This document shows, in pieces, positions 35,929-49,487 of a stretch of DNA of 64,000 bases. Position numbers and translations under genes: made by a program. The stretch's first letter is position 1. Each line of letters begins with the position of its first letter. The notes beneath the pieces were generated by a model. That model had not been told where the DNA came from and searched no databases. It was given only the letters and a program-made list of their open reading frames with translations. Source of the DNA: Sinohyriopsis cumingii (taxonomy: Eukaryota > Mollusca > Bivalvia > Unionida > Unionidae); the NCBI GenBank assembly GCA_028554795.2, contig CM068842.1, forward strand, positions 51,372,574 through 51,436,573, read 5' to 3'.

Positions 35929-36640
35929 TTTGCATGTTTACACACATCAAATAATTAATATAAGCTTCCTTCATACCGTATTGTGTTAAAACAAAACTCA
36001 CTGTCAGGATTGAAAATGCTTATCTCGCTCTTATCATCGTGAAATGAAGTATGGAAATCTTTATCGTTCTAAAATAGTGGATAGCTTTTTAATTTGTTTA
36101 AATTTTGTAACACAGCTAGCTTCTATCACACGATTATTTCATCCAAGCTTGCAAACAAATGCGTTATTTCTCGATATTAATGTCGTTTCTTTCAAGTGAA
36201 ACTCATCATATTTCTGAAAGTTATTGAATCTACAACAGTGTAACACTAAGTCATGATACTGATTGGCCTATTCTTCGCTTACAAAATTTGCAGGTGTATT
36301 CCATGTTCTCTCGTTATTATTTTAAACCAAGAACTGATAATTTGGAGCAATCTCGCAGAATTTGTCTTTGAGCAGACTCTTTGCACCTCTAAATGAGATA
36401 AAATGAGATAATAGCAAATATTATTAAAATATAATTTTAAAATAAACTTACAAAATGCATTGTTGTGTTATCTTTGATTCATTGCAACAAGAGTTGTTCC
36501 GTTGCTCATTTAGGACATCATTGTGTCCATTCACGTGATCGGAATATAAATAAATTTGAGAAAATATCACAAGATCAGATCTGTGTGTTCTAGTTGTTGA
36601 TGTCATCGTCGAAGTAAGCGACACAATTATCTACAACATA
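35929..36640. other. AT-rich flank without a recognised gene
   Basis: No coding or repeat feature that I can support. Confidence 0.4.
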
Positions 36641-36649
36641 TGTAAGCAT

Positions 36650-39600
36650 TTTCATTAAACGTTGGAAAGTAAAAGGCGATCCTTCCATGCCAAAGGACAT
36701 CACTTCATATTGATAAAGTCACATCTGGAGTTACTAATGTCAAAATTCATATTTTCCTTTCCGTAGCTAAATTTTCCGGAATCCTTTTAAAAGGTTAACT
36801 TTGGTGACATATTTTGCCTTTTCAGTCTTGTCAATGCAGTTATCGATTCTTGGCAATGAAAATTAATATGCTTTAATCATACTGTTCACTTTCCTATAAT
36901 TGGTACAGATGCAGAAAGTAATATCTGGTTTCAGCACAAGTATACATGGCGAACTCAAGTCACTCTTACTTATTTCTATGAAATCGAGCTCCAGCAAATA
37001 CTGAATTTCTTTTTTCAAACATTCCTGCTTGAGAGGATTTATCCTGTACGGATGCTGTTTCACAGGTGTGAAATCTACAATTTCAACGTCATGGTAAATT
37101 AATTTTACCTGTTCGTGTTGGGAAGTCTGGAAATTTAGTGTACACATTCAAATAATATATGTTTTAGTTCATTCATTTCTTGTGCCTGCAGATGTGAAAG
37201 TTTCCGGTCCAGATTATTCAACAGTTCTGAACTCCGAAGAACGGTTACACCGAAATCTTTTCAGACAGATTGCATTCCGTCGCTTAAATTCTCAGTGTGG
37301 GACAGGTACAACAAAACTGACTGCATAATTAACCTGGTCATCTCTATCAAGGTACTTTCTTAACATATTTTTTGTCAAAAATGACTTTGTTTTTTCATTC
37401 AGGATTGCTAATGATGTAATTTAAGTCACTTTCTTTTGTATAAGAAACATAATCGTCAGCCAGTAGAGGATGCTACGGTAATATCAAGAGAGCTATCGTC
37501 AGGCTCAGATCCTTTCCTTTGTATGTCTGTCATACAGAAATTTTATTTTTGATAGAGTAGAGTGAGGATTAGATCTTGCAACTTCACAAGCCTTTGACAT
37601 TTTATATTTTAAATCTTATACATCGTCAAGAAGATTAGTTTTCGAATCATCAGTTGGAAGATGTTTATCTTTTAATAACTTCAATGATCCACGGTCAGTA
37701 TGGCAACAACTATTTTAGAAAGACTAAATCCTAATGATTCTTGAAATAATTCCCCAACAGAAAAGACCAGTTAATGAACATCTTTGTCTCAATATATACC
37801 TGTATCAAAGCAATGAATCATATTTTTCAAAGTGTAATGAAATCTTTCTACATCCCCCATCGCTTTCAGGAATAATAGGCAGATTTAAACTGCTGGATGC
37901 CTAATACATCATAACTTGCTGAAAATTTCCATACCTGAAATTATGACCCCTAATAAGATTGGACAGTTTTGGGAGGGCCAAATTATGTTAAAAAATAATT
38001 TTATCACAGCTTTTCCTTTGGTTTTAGTTTTAATTTTCCTCAACACAATTGCATCTGGAAATATTTAGACGTACACATTATGGTCAACAAAAAGTGATGG
38101 TAACCTGACTTGGTCTACTATTATTTTGCTAACGGCTTCATGAAATAAATTTAGTAATAGGTTGCAGATGATCCTTAGGTATATTCTGATTGGGCTTTCG
38201 TACCATTTAAAACGTGTGACAAGATATACATTATTTACAAACATCACTTTAATTTTCGGCCAGTAAAAATGATTTAAGATCTCGGGATAATCTTATTGAC
38301 CTCTAAATGACCACCCAAAGCACTCATCACTAGCGGGAACCTCAGATGGACTCATTTTCTCGTAAGAACCCCATTTTTAACAAAATAATAAACAGTCACT
38401 TCTGTGGCAACAGTCTCGCTAATAGCCCATGGAAACGAACAGGAGATATCAGGATCTTGTTCCTGTTCGACATTGAGTGATTGTTGTTTGTCATCCTGAT
38501 TAGAATAAAGAAATTGAGCAGTAAAAAGTGAATCGCTGTTAGCAATACCTCTTGACTAACAAATGAGAAAGCATAGTTTCAAGAGCTCTCTTTGGCATAG
38601 CACAAGACACTATACAAGCTGTGCATACATTAGGTAATTTCATATTCAGTATGATTTACTTTCTCATCCAAATAAAGCTTGTGAGTTACAAGTGGATTAA
38701 CCACAACCGTATCTCCAATTAGGTCATTAACAAGCAACAAATGAATTACCACGATGGGCAAAGACTGTACTAGTCCGAAAGTCACGGGTTCTGAAACTAG
38801 GTATAATGACCAATTTTAAAATTTTAAACAAAGGAAAGGAGAATTGGCAAAGCCGCATTCTACTCTCTTAATAAGAACGCTTTAAGTAGAAGAAGACTTC
38901 TCACAAAAAGACAAAGATCCTGATAATACAAGACTCTGTGAAGTTCCCGTGTACCTTAAAATTTTAATAGGGATACAAATGGCAGAATCACTAGTAAGTG
39001 GTACAGAACCTATTGGAATGAATGGTTCATAATTCTCTATAACAGAATCAAATTTGGGTTTGTTTCACCCAACAAATGTATTGCTTTCCATACATGACCG
39101 TGACTTTGACCTCTTAAAAATAAGAGCATTTTGAATAGGTCTGTCTTGATTCTGCTGCTTATTTTGCATTCTGTCGCTATCAGAAATAACATGCCTTTTC
39201 TTGTGCAATAGGTGCAGGTACGAAGAGGTAAGGATTTATGATCATTTTTATCTGAAATCTGATTCATCAATGTTGGGCCAGATTGAGATTTCAAAGTGTT
39301 TGTATGAAACTAAAATGGCATTTTACCCTAAAACCTGTTGAGTGAAAGACTTACTGACAAAATAATTTGCATTAGTCTCATGGCCATTTCAAATTTTCCA
39401 GCAAACTGGTTTTCAAAATGAGGAAAATATTTATTTACGAGCCTAATATTTCTGGTTACATCAAAAACCAAAACTATTGATATTGTTGATATCACTTGAC
39501 TATTGGACCACTGATCCTAATGACAAGTAGGATGCCATATTTGCATAGTCATGTGACTAGGAATGTCAATGGCAACTTCCTGGCAATATTTCATCAATGC

Positions 39601-39800
39601 TATAGTTTCTTCTCGTCTGCCAGCATATTAAAAACATCACTAATGTTAAATTAACAATTTCTGAGAGAGAAAAATTCATATTTATATCGATTTCATGTAG
39701 GTATATCTCGATGAAAGTTCGTTTAATTTTGCGAGGCCGGCTAGTAACAGCTACCCTAAGTCGATACCACATGGTGGTGGCGAATAACAACTTTTTAAAT
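36650..39800 (-). pseudogene. Decayed Ty3/Gypsy LTR retrotransposon
   Basis: On the minus strand, 37147-36863 is open and matches Gypsy reverse transcriptase: VKQHPYRINPLKQECLKKEI, ELDFIEISKSDLSSPCILVL, then CTNYRKVNS. Further along (about 36830-36660) come KYVTKVNLLKGF and EVMSFGMEGSPF, the next RT blocks, with stops. At about 39230-39170 CTYCTRKGMLFLIATEC looks like an eroded Gag zinc knuckle, so the order Gag, then Pol fits one element read leftwards. Between them (37150-39000) only stop-ridden DNA remains. No LTRs were found. Confidence 0.6.
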
Positions 39801-42800
39801 GGCAAATGGTTCTGACTCTACACCCCAACAGAAATGTCCAAATATCAAAAATGGGGTTGTAAGGTTCAGAGGAAACTCGGATTACCATTAAACTATGATT
39901 TGAATATTTAATCTATTATCATGGAACAATATTAGCTATGCATTATATTGTTAATAAAATAAATGCTATTGCTCGGGTACACCATGAACATGATTTTAGA
40001 CAAGGTCAAGTGGAAAATACAGATATACATAACATATAATCACTAAGAAAAAATCCAACAAACAAAACAAATTAAATATAAAATACAAATCAATATTAGA
40101 AATTATTACGAGGTCTTTGACGCTTCTTGTCTCTTCTTCATCAACTATATAATCTCTGGCATCATCACCACACCACCACTCCACACACACTAGAAGAAAG
40201 AGTTTTATAAAATTAAGTTTTCTTTGCTCATTGCATTACTCTCTCCCTCTCTCTCTCTCTCTCTCGAATTTATTTTCTATCGTTTTATTTGTTTAACCAG
40301 GACATTTATATTTTGTATCTCAAGTAAAGGTAGACATGCATGAAGCTGCCATGGTCATGACTAGATATTTCTAATGTATATGTGATCACGACGACGTTTG
40401 AGCTACCCGGTTCCACGTTCTTAACACGATTAAGCTGATATGACGACAAATGCACTTAAGTTGCTATAGTGTAGCAACATATCAGGAAACAACAATTAAA
40501 TTGATTACTATTTTTATTAACGGATAAAAGGTAATCTTGATCACGCACGCGATATAGTTATCTCGTCATTATCTCAGAGTGACAATGGAAGCTTAAAGCT
40601 TTTTTAAAAAGGAACCACAACACCCCCACCGACACATTTGCACATACACGTAACATTATTTACTGTCAGTCTTTTTGTTCACTGAATGGGGATGGAGTAC
40701 ATGCCGAAAAGAGCAGACAACTACTGACAATTTCGTAAACGCAAGTTTTCATAACGATTTTCATGTAAAGTATGTTACACCTTACGGCAAATGTTGCGGC
40801 TTTTGTTCTTTCTGACATATCATATATGTGTTGGGTCCAAATGATGTAGAGGAAATAGTTGTTTTCGACGTTCAATGTTAATGTAAAGGATTATCATTTA
40901 ATGGGGATGGGCATATTTTATTTCGAGCGAGTATTTTTTTCTTTCACCTCAAGATAAAAGAATGTCAACTAATATGGATGTACTTAGTGCAGCGGTCTGA
41001 GTATTATGAATCATACTTTTTCAAAGTGTCTGGGAGCCAGACATTTATTTTTCAACAATTCCAGGCCCATTTTACCCCCACCCCTCCCAATGAAATTATC
41101 GGTACCTGAACACTTAGTGACTGTGACGTTTGCAGTTCTAAATTCCATTTCTCTCAAATGAGGAATTGTTTCAAAATACATCTTTCTAATACCAAAAGGA
41201 AATTGACGCTTACGACTGTTCAGGGGCAACTTTCGAAAAGTAAGGGGTAAATCTGAACATCTGCAACATAAACAATAATCACTGTTGTTGTTTTTGCTGC
41301 ATATGTTCATGACGAAGATGATGATGATTGTAATAGTGGTGAAAATTGGTATAATAGCGCGACGACATGAAGGATAGGAATAGGATAAATAATAGAATGT
41401 TTTGTTGTTTTGGAATAGCAATAAAAGAGGACGCAAAGGCGATGACATGTAATAAAGTTGCTGAAGGGTTAATATGTTTGAAATGTGTGAAAACAAAGAA
41501 ATTAAGTTTGTTAAATGTAATTATTTGTTGCATGGGTTGTTGTGAAGGGTGTTTTTAACACATTATTTTGTATATGAGGTGATGGCGCTGTTTGTTATAA
41601 GATAGAAAAGAAATGTTTGGTAGTTGTTACATTTGTTGTATTTTAATATTTTTGTTTAAGTATGAGAAAGACGGTCCAATAAAGTAATGCTCTTCGGCTT
41701 AAAGAATCAAAACAACCCCAAAACACCTGTAACCAAATCCCGCTCAGAAAAAAGACAAACCACACAAACCCCAAAACAAAACAACAACCTCTCTCCCCAA
41801 GAAAAACACTCGCCATAAAACAAACAAAAAAACCAGCCCACCAACCCCAACGCCCGAAAACAAAACACAAGAAAAGAGAACTCCCAATAAATCAAATAAA
41901 GAGGACGTTATATCGTCCGCTAGCAAACAACAGCGTTTTATTGCTTTCAGTTATTACCTAATGCGCTATATGTTGGAAACAAGAGGTAATCTAGGTTGAT
42001 ATAATTATCGCAAGAAAGTACCATTTCTGAAGTTAAACCTCTATAAGAAAACGGAGAGGAGAAATTTGGACATTTTAGATTGGTAGAATTTTATCCACAT
42101 AATTTTCACTCTTTAAATATCTGTAACATTATTAATTATATCAGTGGTCAATAGCTGAAAATGATGCAAAACAACATAGAAAGGATGTATATGCTCTCTC
42201 TTGCAACAGACCAAAGCATCGAGTATCGATTGTGTCAAAGTCTAATTTTCGTCTGGTTTATAATTCTTTGAGACACGAAGGAGTAAATTCTGCATTTTGC
42301 ACGCTTTCACAAATTATTTTGAAGACTTCGAGAATGTATGCCTCTATGTTGTTACGACCACTATAGACGTTAACAAAATCAAAGCACAGCCTGGGCTTCT
42401 TCCAGCTCAAACGTATTTTGACTCTAAATAATGAATATGAGGGGTAAATGACTGTTCTTTCCACAATTGTAAAGGAGTAGTCGAAATTACCCGACGTCCG
42501 AGAAAACTTGGATTTTTCTCTACAATTTTAGAAAGGCAGTGAAGAAAGCAAGTAGTATGATTAAATAGGGGCTCAAGACCAAACGAAGGAGATCCCTTTG
42601 ATCTTATGTGATAAGGGCTCTGAACCATCTGAACTAAGAGGTGAAGCTTGTGGGTTCTAGACCCAACGTGGGAGAACGCAGTTATCTTATACGATGTGGG
42701 TTCTGGACCAGCTGAACAATGAGGTGATGATATCTATTGGTGTTCTGGACTAAATCCATTGTTCTTTTTAACGTAGCAAAAGTTGGTTATGTACCAAACG

Positions 42801-42880
42801 TGGGAAGCCCATGGATTCTAATGAGAAAACCATAAGGGTTCTGGACCACTGGGTGGTGATCCGGGAGATGCTGGTTCTGT
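39801..42880. other. Stretch without a recognised gene
   Basis: Contains a short CT repeat (about 40245-40264) and, at 41700-41885, a tract almost free of G and T on the plus strand. Open frames on the minus strand there are compositional artefacts. Confidence 0.45.
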
Positions 42881-42884
42881 GTCA

Positions 42885-45800
42885 CTGTGTGTATATTATA
42901 CATTTATTATCAGTATAATGAATGGATCAGGCATCTTTGTCTCAGGAAACTTCGTTTCCAGAGGCGTCATATCTACGACCATAGCCGCGTGCTATGGATA
43001 TCAGCGTCCTCGAAACTGGATGCAAATTTCAAAGACGCCATCGATGATATTTTAAAACGTTTTGATGAGGCTGTGGCGATTGTTAATAAGAATCTGAGTT
43101 ATATTCCAGAGATGATTTTTTGGGGATGAGAAGGATCATGATGTGTATGAAGATGACCAATGGAGGAGAATATGTTGTTATCATAAGAGACCCACGCAAG
43201 GATACAAGCAGCACTATCATATCAGGAATAAACTCAAGCGTTTTAAATTGACCGCAGGAAAACGATATCAATTTGTCATTGGATGAACCTGGTCACACGC
43301 GCACCACTTCCAGGTCGCATGAAATTCATTAAGTTTAAATACGTGCTCAGGCATATTTTGAGTTGATACGCTTACAAGAGCATGCTGCTAAATGCGAACC
43401 CATTTTGGAAAAAAAGTATCAGCATCATACGATATGATTATTTCGGAGGCACTGGAACTGGTGACGAGCGTCTCTGAGACGCCAGGGTCTCCAAAGCCTC
43501 CATCGGGGTCCACAAGTTAAATTTGTCACATGTCCTGGTTGGTTTTCTGTAATTCCCGCTCTTAAAATGAACCATCGATGGACTCATCGTGAAGCATCTT
43601 TAAGCGAGTACGCGACTGGCATAGCTTTTTTAAAACTGCATTCAACACAAACAAGTCCTGTGTCTCTTTCAGTGTGTATCCTTTCCCACATGTGCATTTT
43701 CATCTGTTGATTCTCACGTGGACGCCTATCTTAAATTTATGCTTAAAAATAAGGCGTCATTCACTTCCTGTTTTCGGTTACCTCAGACGTTTTCGTGGGC
43801 GCCATTTTAATACTTCTGTTCCTCGTGTGATTATACTAGTTTACGATTTCTTGCAAACAAAAGTAAAACCGGTTAGTATTATCGCTGAAAATATCTCTTC
43901 CACATGCGATTTTTCAGAATTCTAATAAACCTATCCATGATTGCAGCTTTGACCTAATTTTGTGTGCTGTACAAGTCTACGTTATTTTTTAAAGCTAGTC
44001 CGAGACGATTTTGTTGTACATCTCTTTCCCGTTATCTACCTACAATGTTTAAGGTCTGCGCACACCCACAATGCTGTCCAATTCCTTAACGATAGAGTTT
44101 CCTTTTTTCAGTGGAACCACTTAAGCGTATTTTCTAAAGACATCAACAAATGATTGAAATGATCGTTGTACTAGCTGTAATCTCTGACATAGACTAGATC
44201 AGCTGACCATATGTCCCTCGCATTCACATCAGTGAGCGTACGACGTGAAAAACGCTTACACACATGTTTGTGCAGCTCTTCCTCCAGCAACTAAAATGCC
44301 GGCTATCTTGTGACTCGCGTCCGAACACCCAACTTATGCTTAGTTCTTTTGATACCACGTATGAGAGCGCGGTCTACTCGATCCCTAAAATTTATCGGTT
44401 TGCGCTCTTTTAAATCTCGCTTGAGATGCTTGGATTTTTTAGATACGTCGAAATGGAAAATGGGGTAAAACGCTACGATATACACGAGCGATACCTGAGT
44501 ACCCGTGTCCACGTCCTGGTATTTCTGCAATGCCTCCATGATTATCATGTACACGCGGATGTAATTACTCGTGGCGGTGGCAAATATACACTCGAGTTCT
44601 CGCTCTAGAAACTGCCTAAAATTGTTGCGGACGTAAACGTGCGAACAATTAAGATGGTAGAAAATGTGCTTGTTTTTCGGTTTGGTCGTTACTCCGTGCC
44701 GCTAACTGAAAGACTACAAACATGTGCCGTGGAAGCATGCTGCCTGGATTGGTTGCCACACTCAACGACGTGGTTCGCTGCACAGCGGCAAACTGCTACA
44801 TGTAAATACGATGTTGTTCAAAGTAAAGTGTTTTAGTGAACAGAGCCAGCTCGGTCTCAAACTCGAATGCATGGAAGAACATTGAGGGAGTGATTTTTGG
44901 CATCTACAACGCGAGGCACCTCATGGTTAGGTTTTCATTGCCAGGTGCTCCAGCTCCACTGGCTTTGTACTTGTACTACGCGGGAGAATCCCTTTCCATG
45001 ATCAGAGGTTGCTTGACGCTTCCAAACATTTTCTGGATATCGCGGAACACACCGAAAATGCTAATGAGTGAAAGTATCGTGAAAATTTCTCTGCTCGAAT
45101 CAGTTGGCTCTGACGTTGGTTCCCTTGAGAGCATCGGCTGTTCATGCACATTCGTTAGTCTCTGCGTCACCGCTGCTTGTATCTCTATACCACCACATTC
45201 TGGTGGCGAAAGATCTCATGTCATCGTCGCTACATATGATCAATGTGAGAATCGTGCTTGCCTGAGCAGACAGGCGTTAATCACTTACCAGGTCTGATTG
45301 TCTAGCTGATACTGCGTCGACTTGAACAATGACCATCCGTTGTTCTTCTGCGTGGTCTGAGCATTGGTGGCATAATGTCCACCTGCGTCCGTCTGGATTT
45401 TCTCACGGTCCTCCAGGAACGTTTCGTGTGGAAGTAGGTACAAATCAATGTCCCGAGTCTATGTTTTTCGTTGCGTGTTTCCATTGAGGTTGGTGATGTT
45501 CGAAAACTCGTACTCAACAGGCGAATCATCGATGGTAGTATAATCGTTTAGCCTCAGGTAATCGAGTGTAAATGTCGAGTTCGTGGTTCTGTACAATGGC
45601 AGTGTGATTAAAATCGCACTGTGGTCGCCATGATCTCTTCAGGCTGTATCCAAGCATGACACGTCTTGCTCCAAATACGTAAGCGCTAGATGCTTTCCTA
45701 TCTAGGTCAGAAAAATCTATTTGGGTTGAAAACACAGCGACAGCTTTATCACGCTTTTTCGAGAGCGTGCCTGGCCCGTGGATCTCCATCTTAGCTGGTG

Positions 45801-48290
45801 GTTCCTGATCTTTCTTGCAATTTTCTATTTGACAGCTGTTTCAGAGGCAGAGGTGGCTCTGGTCTCTGCAGCTTCAGCGCATTTGAGGGAGATGTAAACG
45901 GCTTTCACAGCAATTCCAGGTAAAGACGATCGAATTGATGAAAACAACGTGGATACAAATCCTCCCACCATATTACGTCGCACTGTGCGTGATCTTATCT
46001 TGTCTTATTTATTAATCAATCACTGTTTTGGCAACTCGCTGCATACCCGTGTCTTCCTCCGCACGTGCAGGTAATTAATACGTGTTTCTTTCGTTGCTCG
46101 CATCTACTGCATCATCGGACTGATTCGTGAGCCACATGGTAATTTCCGATATTGCGTACGTGTTCACGACGGGATAATAAAAGGATTAGCCCGAATCAGC
46201 ATCAACGATCGCTGAGGTACGTTAATCACCGTGAAGTAAATGACGTTGAATGACGATCCGACCGAGAGGAGTGATCGTTGGGAGATGGAGCAGTTGATGA
46301 GTAAACTGTTCACGTCGGTGGTATTCATTGATAAATCTCCCTTGTATAAACCATTACTCGATATTACCGAACCTGTGATGAAGCCCAGAATGGCTCCGAT
46401 CGAGTGGGAGATGTCAAATCCTACACGATAACTGCCCAATAACGTGCTTCTGGTGCGTTAAAATGCTGTTCCAGATCTCTTTGGAGATCAGCGTTATCTC
46501 GTACGACGCCTGCTCAAATAACTCCAAAGGTGGGCTGTAGCGAACGGTCGATCTCACCGTGTGCAAATCGAATAACACCGTGGTACAGTCAATATACATA
46601 TTCTTATTTTTGTGTGGGTTAAAATGTCAACACACTACCATATCAGAGCCCTGCGTAAACCCTGGAAAAGAATGCGCGTGAGAAGATCGTGTGACAGCAA
46701 ATGATTCAAAATTTATACTGTCTCATTATCGAATTCCTCACTTAATTACCCTCTTGCTTACACGCCATCAGGAGCTTCAGTTGAGCCACGAGATCGGACG
46801 AGTTCTGGTAGTAGTGGATCCCAGATCCATCACGGCCGCCATGAACGGTGTTGGAGGCCATACAGCCACGAATGCCAACACCAGAACCTGTTTTGTCTTC
46901 ACTTCTTATCTTTTCTTTCAGTATCTCAAAAGTGTTGCTCTTATTCATCAACCAGTATTGGAGCTGAGAATCATTTAATTTTATCTGCTTTTGTCTTCTC
47001 TCACGCAACATTTTAGCCTTCTCGGAACTCAACCTGCTCACTCTTTTTAAATCTGTTCATTTCATCAAGATGATAAAGTTTCTGATCCAGTGTCATACTA
47101 CTCATATTCTCTGGTGTAAGCTAATAATGATCGATGAGTCTCTTCATCTCATAGGGTGGAACACCATATTAAAGCTTTCGTGCAAGAGACGCGGCCAACG
47201 AAATTGCCTGAGTTGGCAACGCATCTGCCTGTGGATACAACGAAGTTTCCTGAACAGGTTGGGGCAGCGTATCGACTTGTGTGGGAAAACACAGTTTGCG
47301 CAGCGCAGTTGGCAGAGGAAGTAACACTCCAGATGCATTTGCCTGTCCTGTGCCTTAGATTAGTTTGCCCTGCCATTGACTTTCATTCGGGACGTGGAGG
47401 TGATCGCCAGCGCACTCAGAGTTCTGTTCGCGTGACCACACAGCTGCCTCACATCACTTTTATATTTACCAAGACTAGGGTCCACTTGCTCGTTTTGTGA
47501 AGACGTCGCAGATTATCCTTCTCGCTCACTAACAGCTATTTATCATCAGCAGACTGTATGTTTTAAGCTTGGCCAGAATGTGTTAAAATCTCTCTTCGGT
47601 TGGGCTCAAATACTCTTCTATACTCACAGCCTGACTTGGTCGATCTTTTGTTTAATCATTACTTCCATCATCTGCCGGTCTCGATTCTATCTCTGCTCTT
47701 CTAGGTCCGTCAGTTTTTTCAGGAGCTCAGTTTCTTTGTCCGCCAACATAGCTGCCTGTTTCGATAATAACACGACGCTGTGTGCGCAAGTAACTCGACT
47801 AGCACAGACTAAACTATCGCTCACAGGAGGGCAGCTGACCGGAAACATTTACATTAGAGATAAATTATTGTACGGTCTACCATCTTCAACAGGAATGGCT
47901 CCAATATCTTCTCAGGCCGTCTCGGTAGCTGATCACCTGGTGGCACTTGCTGATAATACGATAAAAAAGGCGGATCCTTGTCAGGAAACGTGCACGTTGC
48001 GGGCACGTTTTCAGTGGCTACAAAACTCAATGTTAATTTAACGATTGAATCACCTAGCTCTAGCTCGGGCATGCAGAATATGAGAAAGGTGGAAGCATAC
48101 ACCGTGCTCAATCCTTGTGCGACAATGCCCGTCAGGAATTTACTTGCCCATCACTGTGCTAACCAACGACGAGGGATTCGGGTTTAATAACAACACTCCC
48201 AGGCACTGATGACGGTCACCAAATTCGTCGGAGCCAAAATCAGATCCATCCCAAATAATTTTTGAAAAGTACATGTTCTCGGTTGGACCA
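42885..48290. pseudogene. Decayed second or third Maverick-type block (capsid-like pieces)
   Basis: Minus-strand fragments at 46599-46414 (RYSPPLELFEQASYEITLIS) and 46439-46164 (DISHSIGAILGF, MNTTDVNSLLINCSIS, FTVINVPQRSLMLIRANPFI) follow the pattern of a jelly-roll virion protein from another Maverick lineage, where similar LGF, VN...I.C and IPN blocks occur. Other minus-strand frames at 45789-45526 and 45170-44976 have ordered, protein-like sequence but no sure identity. Stops and frameshifts are everywhere. Together with the polB palm at 48296 they suggest one decayed element of several kb. Assignment is by pattern memory. Confidence 0.35.
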
Positions 48291-48295
48291 TTCAG

Positions 48296-48898
48296 GTGCA
48301 TAGACAGCTTCTAGTTAATGTCCGCGCCATTCGACGAACTTGCCAAAAATTATGTTGTCTTTGCTCACCTCGAACACTTGGTAGCCGTCGAATTCAGAAA
48401 AAAACACAGTTAAAACTCGACAAACCTGTGTACGTTGGATCAGCCATACTTGATTTATCCAAAATGCTCCTACTGGATTACCAATATGGCTTCATCAAGT
48501 CGCGGTATGGTGATTGTCTTCATCTGCTCATGACCGACACCAATTCTCTCTTCTATGATATTCAGACGAAGGATCTTCATCAGAATATGTTTGATCACAG
48601 AGAATATTTCAATCTCAGCAATTACCCACGACATATTCTGTTTTACTGCTCCGACAACAAAACGATCCTAGGAAAGTTCAGAGACAAGTGTAACGGTGCG
48701 CCCATTGCGAAGTTTATCTGTCTGCGCTCCAAACTGTACTATATCAAGATGGACACTGGGGCATTAAAAAGAGCGTCGTCAGTAAAATTGCCACAGTCGA
48801 TCATTACAGGGAGGCCTTGGCTGGTGGTCTCCATTACTACAAGATACGAACCTTCAAATCAGACCGGCACAGCATTTCCACGTTGCTGGTCAAAATAA
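48296..48898 (+). pseudogene. polB palm fragment with mutated catalytic motif
   Basis: An open frame of 200 codons includes KPVYVGSAILDLSKMLLLDY, then LLMTDTNSLFYDIQTKDLHQ, the motif C region where the second catalytic Asp of the usual TDTDS is Asn, then FRDKCNGAPIAKFICLRSKL and YYIKMD. This order matches the C-terminal palm and thumb of the endogenous polB type also represented by the exonuclease fragment at 10130-11235 (opposite strand). Later codons are shifted out of sense. It is a dead gene. Confidence 0.65.
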
Positions 48899-49382
48899 AG
48901 GACTTTTGCACCTTCGACGATAAATTATGTTGCCCCGATGAAATTTCATTGATGGCGATTGGACATAAAATATCAGGCCACGGTCAGTTCCTATGATGTT
49001 AACATGCATCACCGCATCGTTTATGTTTGCTTGTCAAAGATGAAATAACAAAATGAGCTAACTCAATTAGAGAAACTCTCGGGTTTTAGTTAGAGATTTC
49101 GGTTTAGCATTATTGACCTTGTATTTTTCATTTTTTTTTTTTGTATAAAGTTTTATTTTTCATAAATGGACTTTCCAGCAAATGGTCTCTTCACCCTCCT
49201 CGATGCAGCCTAACTACGATAAGGGAAGCAGTCAATCGGGCTTCTTGCAACAAGTTTCATTATTCAAAAAGCTTACAATTTGGTTACTTTTTTATACTGA
49301 AAAATGATTTTATTATGACTATATACACATGGTTAAATCCGACCGTGTTGGGGCTTATTCCGACCATTGATATCTATCTATA
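48899..49382. other. Stretch without a recognised gene
   Basis: AT-rich with a T11 run near 49131-49141. Nothing supported. Confidence 0.4.
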
Positions 49383-49434
49383 GCCATCTATAGCCTATCC
49401 TGTGCTGAAAAATGGCGTTAAATCCTATAACAAC
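49383..49434 (+). repeat. SINE 3'-end fragment
   Basis: CTGTGCTGAAAAATGGCGTTAAATCCTATAACAAC matches the 3' end of the SINE at 60831-61070 (TGTGCTGAAAAATAGCGTTA and so on). Confidence 0.6.
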
Positions 49435-49487
49435 ATTTTCTTCAAGCTAGTGTTCTTGGTCGGAATTGCCCTCCTATGAAAAATAAC

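Noticed and set aside
41643-41926. Minus-strand hydrophobic frames that look like membrane proteins
   Set aside because: The Gly/Val/Phe/Trp composition is explained by the G/T-rich strand of the A/C tract.
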